From positions 1 through 37,981 of the forward strand of contig JAFGYB010000009.1 of the NCBI GenBank assembly GCA_016936355.1: 37,981 nt of DNA, in the 5' to 3' direction. The position numbers and the translations under genes are program-made. This document shows, in pieces, positions 34,038-37,981 of the stretch (positions are counted from its first letter, which is position 1; every line of letters begins with the position of its first letter). Source of the stretch: Bacteroidales bacterium (GTDB taxonomy: Bacteria > Bacteroidota > Bacteroidia > Bacteroidales > F082). The notes under the pieces were generated by a model. That model saw only the letters and a list, made by a program, of their open reading frames with translations, ran no database searches and was not told the origin of the DNA.

Positions 34038-34637
34038 TTATTTCAACACTTTTCCGAAATATTTTTGATAATCTTCGGCTGTGTTGATGTTGACCAGAAT
34101 GCCCTTACTATTCACCGGCATCCGGTTTTGGTCATACTTTTTCAGAAAATCGTTGAGGTGCTGCGTTTCGTTTGTTTCGCGCACCAGTTCCTGCACGATT
34201 TCGCAGGAAAGCAGGATGGGATGCCCCCCCTGATTCTGAAATTCGGGCAGGGTAACAGCATGCTCGCTGTGGGCGTTCCAAAGGGCATCCAGCACTTCGG
34301 CATCAACAAACGGGTTGTCGCCGTTGTGCACAAATACAGGGGTGTGTTCCGGAATGGCTTTCAATCCGGTTTGCAGCGAATAAAACCGTTCCTTTTCGGG
34401 ATGCTCGTTGAGAACGAGGTGGACGTTTTTGTAAAAATTTTCTTTGGCGGCCCGTTCCATTCCATTCTCATTCAGTACCACCCATACTTCGCCGCATCCG
34501 AAAGAGAAAAATACGGACAACATCTTGTCGAGAAAAGTACGGTGTTCGTCGTAAGGAAGAAAGACTTTGGGTTTTCCCATGCGCCCGGAGTTGCCGGCAG
34601 CCAGAATGAGTGCTGTAGGCTTGTTTTTTGTATGCAT
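34038..34637 (-). CDS. MobA-like nucleotidyltransferase
   Basis: The 199-residue protein is of the NTP-transferase (MobA/MocA-like) fold. The nucleotide-binding start is LILAAGNSGRMGKPK at residues 10-24, and the metal-binding acidic region reads VFVHNGDNPFVD. Characterised relatives transfer GMP or CMP to molybdopterin, or activate sugars. No molybdenum-cofactor genes are in the window, so the substrate is open. The start codon overlaps the omega-amidase stop by one base (TGATG), so it is coupled to that gene and is the last in the operon. Confidence 0.85.
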   Translation of the reverse strand: MHTKNKPTALILAAGNSGRMGKPKVFLPYDEHRTFLDKMLSVFFSFGCGEVWVVLNENGMERAAKENFYKNVHLVLNEHPEKERFYSLQTGLKAIPEHTPVFVHNGDNPFVDAEVLDALWNAHSEHAVTLPEFQNQGGHPILLSCEIVQELVRETNETQHLNDFLKKYDQNRMPVNSKGILVNINTAEDYQKYFGKVLK

Positions 34638-35434
34638 CAGTTTGTGTCTAGGGTAAATGAATCCCAGTCGCGGCCCACATCGAATTTGTTTCGAAACCGC
34701 TGTAATTCCTTTCCCGATAAGGTAGCCGTGAAGGCGGCTTCTTTGCCTTCGGGTGCTTCAGAAAGGATCTGACCTTTGGCGTCCACCACTTTGGAGTCGC
34801 CCTGGTAGAGATTGCCCAAACCGTCTTTTCCCACACGATTGATACCTACAATGCAGGCTTGATTTTCGATGGCCCGGGCCAGGAGGAGCTGGTTCCACGG
34901 ATACGCTCTGACGGCGGGCCAGTTGGCCACATAAATTGCCAAATCGTATTCGAAGACCCCGTTTTGATAATGGTTTTTACTCCATACAGGAAAACGGAGG
35001 TCGTAGCAAACCATGGGGCGAATGTTCCATCCTTTCAGTTGTACAGTCAGTTGTTTTTGCCCGGGTTGAATGGTATGATGCTCCCCTCCCATGGAAAACA
35101 CATGACGCTTGTCGTAGCGTTCGTAGCTTCCGTCGGGGCGCATCCAGATGAGTGAGTTGGAGAAACGGTTGCCGGTCTTCAGCAACAGGCTTCCGGTAAT
35201 CACGGCACCTGTTTTTTGAGAGAGTCGGTGCATCCATTGCAAACTTTCACCCTCTTCGGATTCTGCAAAAGGTTGCGGGTCCACCGGAAAACCGGTGGTA
35301 AAGGTTTCGGGAAGCAGGATCAGATCACAGGCTTCCTGATGGAGATCGATGATTTGTTCCAGACGCAGGCGGTTCTGTTGCGGGTTTTCCCACACCAGGT
35401 CGGCCTGAACCCCCAACAATTTTAAATCATCCAT
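34637..35434 (-). CDS. Nitrilase-superfamily omega-amidase (YafV/Nit2-like)
   Basis: A 265-residue C-N hydrolase. The catalytic triad is Glu43 (LLPETFTTGF), Lys109 (YDKRHVFSMGGEHH) and Cys143 (MVCYDLRFPVW). Residues around these match omega-amidases such as E. coli YafV and mammalian Nit2, which hydrolyse 2-oxoglutaramate and 2-oxosuccinamate to the keto acid plus ammonia. The ATG at 35434 is chosen over a longer frame because it lies one base after the stop of the aminotransferase, its natural partner. The adjacency strongly supports the omega-amidase call. Confidence 0.9.
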   Translation of the reverse strand: MDDLKLLGVQADLVWENPQQNRLRLEQIIDLHQEACDLILLPETFTTGFPVDPQPFAESEEGESLQWMHRLSQKTGAVITGSLLLKTGNRFSNSLIWMRPDGSYERYDKRHVFSMGGEHHTIQPGQKQLTVQLKGWNIRPMVCYDLRFPVWSKNHYQNGVFEYDLAIYVANWPAVRAYPWNQLLLARAIENQACIVGINRVGKDGLGNLYQGDSKVVDAKGQILSEAPEGKEAAFTATLSGKELQRFRNKFDVGRDWDSFTLDTN

Positions 35435-35435
35435 T

Positions 35436-36602
35436 TCATTCCGTTTTAAGTTGCGATAAAACAGCCGTGGCTTCCAATAAGGTTTCTTCGGTTTTCGCAA
35501 AACAAAACCGTAGTACCTGATGGTTTTCCTTTCGCTGGTAGAACGACGATACGGGTATCGCCGCAATTTTGTGTTCCTGCACCAGCCATCGGGCAAATTC
35601 CATCTCCGGCAGCTGACTCAGGTTGCTGTAATCCAGCAGCTGAAAATAGGTTCCGTGACAGGGCAGAATCTTAAACGCGGAATTTTTCAACGCTTGGGCA
35701 AACAAGTCTCTTTTTTGCTGGAAAAAAGAGCCCAGGTTTTTGTAATGATCGGCATTTTGCAGGTAGTTGGCCACCGCATACTGGATGGGTGTATTTCCTG
35801 CAAACACCACAAACTGATGTACTTTCCGGAATTCATTCATCAAATTTTCGGGTGCCAGTACAAAACCGGTTTTCCAGCCGGTGGCATGGAAGGTTTTCCC
35901 AAAAGAACCGATGAGCAGACTGCGGGAAGCCAGTTCGGGATACAGGCAAACACTTTGGTGTTTGATGTTGTCGAAAATAAGGTGTTCGTACACCTCGTCG
36001 CTGATGATCAGTATGTCGGTGTTGCGCGTAATTCGTTCCAAACGGAGCATGTCTTCATCACTGAGGATACTGCCTGTGGGATTGTGGGGCGAATTGATGA
36101 TGATGAGCCGGGTGCGGCTGGTAATCATCCGGGGCAGTTCATCCCAGTTAATGGAAAAATCAGGGAACTGCAGCGAAGCATATTTCACCATACCCCCGTT
36201 GGTAAGCACCGCGGGGGCATAACTGTCGTAAGCCGGTTCGAAGATAATCGCCTCGTCGCCTTCGCGGATGAATGCCGAAATAGCCGTAAACAAAGCCTGG
36301 GTGGCTCCCGCTGTAATATTGATTTCTTTGTCGGCATCGTAACGGGCACCATAATTTTTTTGAAACATCTGCGAAAGCGCCGTTCTCAATTCAGGTACTC
36401 CCTGCATGGGAGCGTACTGATTGTATCCTTTACGCATGTAGTAATGAACCAGATCAATCAGTTCTTCTGAAACGGGAAAATCAGGGAAGCCCTGCGACAG
36501 GTTGATGGCGTTGTGTTCCCGTGCCAGCTGCGACATCACCGCAAAAACAGAAGTGCCGGTTTGAGGCAGTTTTGAAGTGATGGTTCCGTTAAATGATTCC
36601 AT
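35436..36602 (-). CDS. Methionine/glutamine-type PLP aminotransferase (YbdL/KAT-like)
   Basis: A class I aminotransferase of 388 residues. PLP-site residues are Asn174 (SPHNPTG), Asp202 and Tyr205 (SDEVYEH) and the Schiff-base Lys236 (IGSFGKTFHATGWKTG). The NLSQGFPDF start and GYNQYAPMQG are characteristic of the kynurenine aminotransferase/glutamine transaminase K/YbdL group, which transaminates methionine and aromatic amino acids. With glutamine as donor the product 2-oxoglutaramate is the omega-amidase substrate encoded next. The ATG at 36602 is used because a promoter box lies at 36620-36627, inside the longer frame. Confidence 0.92.
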   Translation of the reverse strand: MESFNGTITSKLPQTGTSVFAVMSQLAREHNAINLSQGFPDFPVSEELIDLVHYYMRKGYNQYAPMQGVPELRTALSQMFQKNYGARYDADKEINITAGATQALFTAISAFIREGDEAIIFEPAYDSYAPAVLTNGGMVKYASLQFPDFSINWDELPRMITSRTRLIIINSPHNPTGSILSDEDMLRLERITRNTDILIISDEVYEHLIFDNIKHQSVCLYPELASRSLLIGSFGKTFHATGWKTGFVLAPENLMNEFRKVHQFVVFAGNTPIQYAVANYLQNADHYKNLGSFFQQKRDLFAQALKNSAFKILPCHGTYFQLLDYSNLSQLPEMEFARWLVQEHKIAAIPVSSFYQRKENHQVLRFCFAKTEETLLEATAVLSQLKTE

Positions 36603-36619
36603 GTGCCAGAGTTTGGATA

Positions 36620-36627
36620 CAAATGTA
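36620..36627 (-). promoter_or_regulatory. Putative -7 box of the aminotransferase operon
   Basis: The minus strand reads TACATTTG, matching TAnnTTTG, 18 bases before the chosen ATG. It is back-to-back with the pgk promoter. Confidence 0.4.
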
Positions 36628-36648
36628 CTTTTTTTAACCATCCTTAAG

Positions 36649-36678
36649 TTTGCTGTGTGTCGAAACTTTTTAGTTTTG
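36649..36678 (+). promoter_or_regulatory. Promoter of pgk
   Basis: TTTG at 36649-36652 and TAGTTTTG at 36671-36678 with an 18-base spacer. It is the best full match to the Bacteroidota promoter in the window. The implied leader is about 75 bases. Confidence 0.55.
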
Positions 36679-36760
36679 CATCTGCAATCCGTTTATAAAA
36701 TAACAGTAACGGTTGCAGCGGAAAGACTTCAGAAACAAGATTTTTCAAAAGATGAGAAAC

Positions 36761-37951
36761 ATGAAAACGATAGACAGCTACGACTTTACGGGGAAAAAAG
36801 TGATTGTCCGCGTGGACTTCAACGTGCCCCTGAACGATCAAATGGAAGTAACCGACGACACCCGCATCCGGGCTGCCGTTCCCACCATTCAGAAACTGCG
36901 TGAAAAAGGGGCTGGTGTGATACTGATGTCGCACTTGGGGCGTCCGAAAACCGGTCCGGAAGATAAATTCTCTTTGCGCCATATTTTGGGTGACCTCTCT
37001 GCTAAATTGGGTACAGAAGTTCAGTTTGCCAACGACTGTATTGGTGATGAAGCCAAAGAAAAAGCAGCTGCTTTGAAACCCGGTGAAGTATTGTTGCTGG
37101 AAAATCTGCGTTTTTACAAAGAAGAAACCGCCGGCGATGTGGATTTTGCTAAAAAGCTGGCTGGTTTGGCTGATGCCTATGTGAACGATGCTTTTGGAAC
37201 GGCCCACCGTGCTCACGCATCCACCACTATTATTGCTCAGTTTTTCCCCAACGATAAAATGTTTGGTTACCTGATGGGCAACGAAGTACAGAACATCAAC
37301 AAAGTGTTGAAAGATTCCGAACGTCCGTTTACTGCCATTCTGGGAGGCGCCAAGGTGTCCGGAAAAATTGAGATCATCAACAATTTACTGGATAAAGTGG
37401 ACAACCTGATCATCGGTGGTGGCATGATGTTCACCTTCATCAAAGCCAAAGGCGGGCAGGTGGGCAACTCACTGGTGGAAGAAGATCTGCTGGATACGGC
37501 TCGCGAAGCCATGGAAAAAGCGGCTGCCAAAGGGGTTACGTTGTATATTCCCGAAGACGCTGTGGCTGCCGATAAGTTTGACAACGACGCCAACAGAAAA
37601 ACCGTTTCTTCGGATGCCATTCCCGACGGCTGGATGGGACTGGACATCGGACCCAGAACCCGGGAAACGTTTAAAACGGTGATTATGAATTCGGCTACTC
37701 TGCTGTGGAACGGACCCATGGGCGTGTTTGAAATGGAAAACTTCGCCAAAGGTACGGTTGACATTGCCCAGGCTGTGGCTGCCGCTACAGGAAATGGCGC
37801 TTTCTCTCTTGTGGGGGGTGGCGACTCGGTTGCTGCTGTGAATAAATACAATTTGCAGGATAAAGTAAGTTATGTATCCACCGGTGGCGGAGCCATGCTG
37901 GAGTTCATTGAAGGCAAGGTGTTGCCCGGTGTGGCTGCTGTTGAAGAATAA
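36761..37951 (+). CDS. pgk: Phosphoglycerate kinase
   Basis: This 396-residue glycolytic enzyme transfers phosphate between 1,3-bisphosphoglycerate and ADP. The start region [15 protein letters not shown] is the family signature; [43 protein letters not shown] and the ATP-site [10 protein letters not shown] are all present. The ATG at 36761 (MKTIDSYDF) fits other Bacteroidota PGKs; an ATG three codons earlier at 36752 is possible, and the TTG at 36713 that gives the longest frame is unlikely. The start of a terminator-like tract follows at the window edge. Confidence 0.97.
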   Translation: MKTIDSYDFTGKKVIVRVDFNVPLNDQMEVTDDTRIRAAVPTIQKLREKGAGVILMSHLGRPKTGPEDKFSLRHILGDLSAKLGTEVQFANDCIGDEAKEKAAALKPGEVLLLENLRFYKEETAGDVDFAKKLAGLADAYVNDAFGTAHRAHASTTIIAQFFPNDKMFGYLMGNEVQNINKVLKDSERPFTAILGGAKVSGKIEIINNLLDKVDNLIIGGGMMFTFIKAKGGQVGNSLVEEDLLDTAREAMEKAAAKGVTLYIPEDAVAADKFDNDANRKTVSSDAIPDGWMGLDIGPRTRETFKTVIMNSATLLWNGPMGVFEMENFAKGTVDIAQAVAAATGNGAFSLVGGGDSVAAVNKYNLQDKVSYVSTGGGAMLEFIEGKVLPGVAAVEE

Positions 37952-37981
37952 AAAGTACTTGTGCTATAAAAAAGCCGCTCC

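Noticed and set aside
35520..36470. 316-codon plus-strand frame across the aminotransferase
   Set aside because: It is antisense to an enzyme with a complete set of active-site residues.
36713..36760. Longest frame of pgk starting at a TTG
   Set aside because: The family N-terminus begins at the ATG at 36761; a TTG start would add unrelated residues.

Overview
The window looks like chromosomal DNA of a member of the Bacteroidota, probably a Bacteroidales/Marinilabiliales-type anaerobe or microaerophile. The signs are a secreted nuclease ending in a type IX secretion (T9SS) sorting domain, many promoters of the Bacteroidota form TAnnTTTG, weak or absent Shine-Dalgarno sites, and mid-40s GC content estimated by eye. 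No rRNA, tRNA, CRISPR array, prophage or insertion sequence was seen.

Layout. 0-4.3 kb: thiol peroxidase, a hemW-type radical SAM gene co-transcribed with an orphan sensor histidine kinase, then ridA and a bacteriohemerythrin. 4.3-11 kb: one 2203-residue reading frame. It appears to contain a fold-type-I (aspartate-aminotransferase-like) domain and, near its C-terminus, an ATPase domain resembling PEP carboxykinase/HPr kinase; this is the most unusual object here. 11.2-19.1 kb: asnB with a strong terminator, a U32 peptidase-family gene (TrhP-like), an MFS exporter, a secreted TPR protein and tyrS. 19.2-23 kb: a SirB1-like protein, the phoH-purC pair and a SAM hydrolase (DUF62). 23-28.7 kb: PAP2 phosphatase, three exported proteins, a small membrane protein, the T9SS endonuclease I, queD, and a flavin reductase fused to two nearly identical rubredoxins. 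28.9-31.5 kb: a beta-lactamase-like lipoprotein, a methyltransferase and an XRE regulator.

31.5-34 kb is accessory-looking: a 570-base gene-poor stretch, an AT-rich DUF2971 gene, a 54-residue Cys-rich small ORF, and several ~50-120 base palindromic repeats. 34-38 kb returns to housekeeping: free methionine sulfoxide reductase (msrC), a MobA-like nucleotidyltransferase, an omega-amidase and a methionine-type aminotransferase in one tight operon, then pgk.

Themes. Oxidant and oxygen handling recurs (Tpx, hemerythrin, flavoredoxin-rubredoxin, MsrC). Amino-acid nitrogen and keto-acid chemistry also recurs (AsnB, the aminotransferase/omega-amidase pair, RidA, and the giant protein, whose two recognisable domains both belong to families that handle oxaloacetate). 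In at least six genes the promoter position argues for a start codon downstream of the longest possible one.
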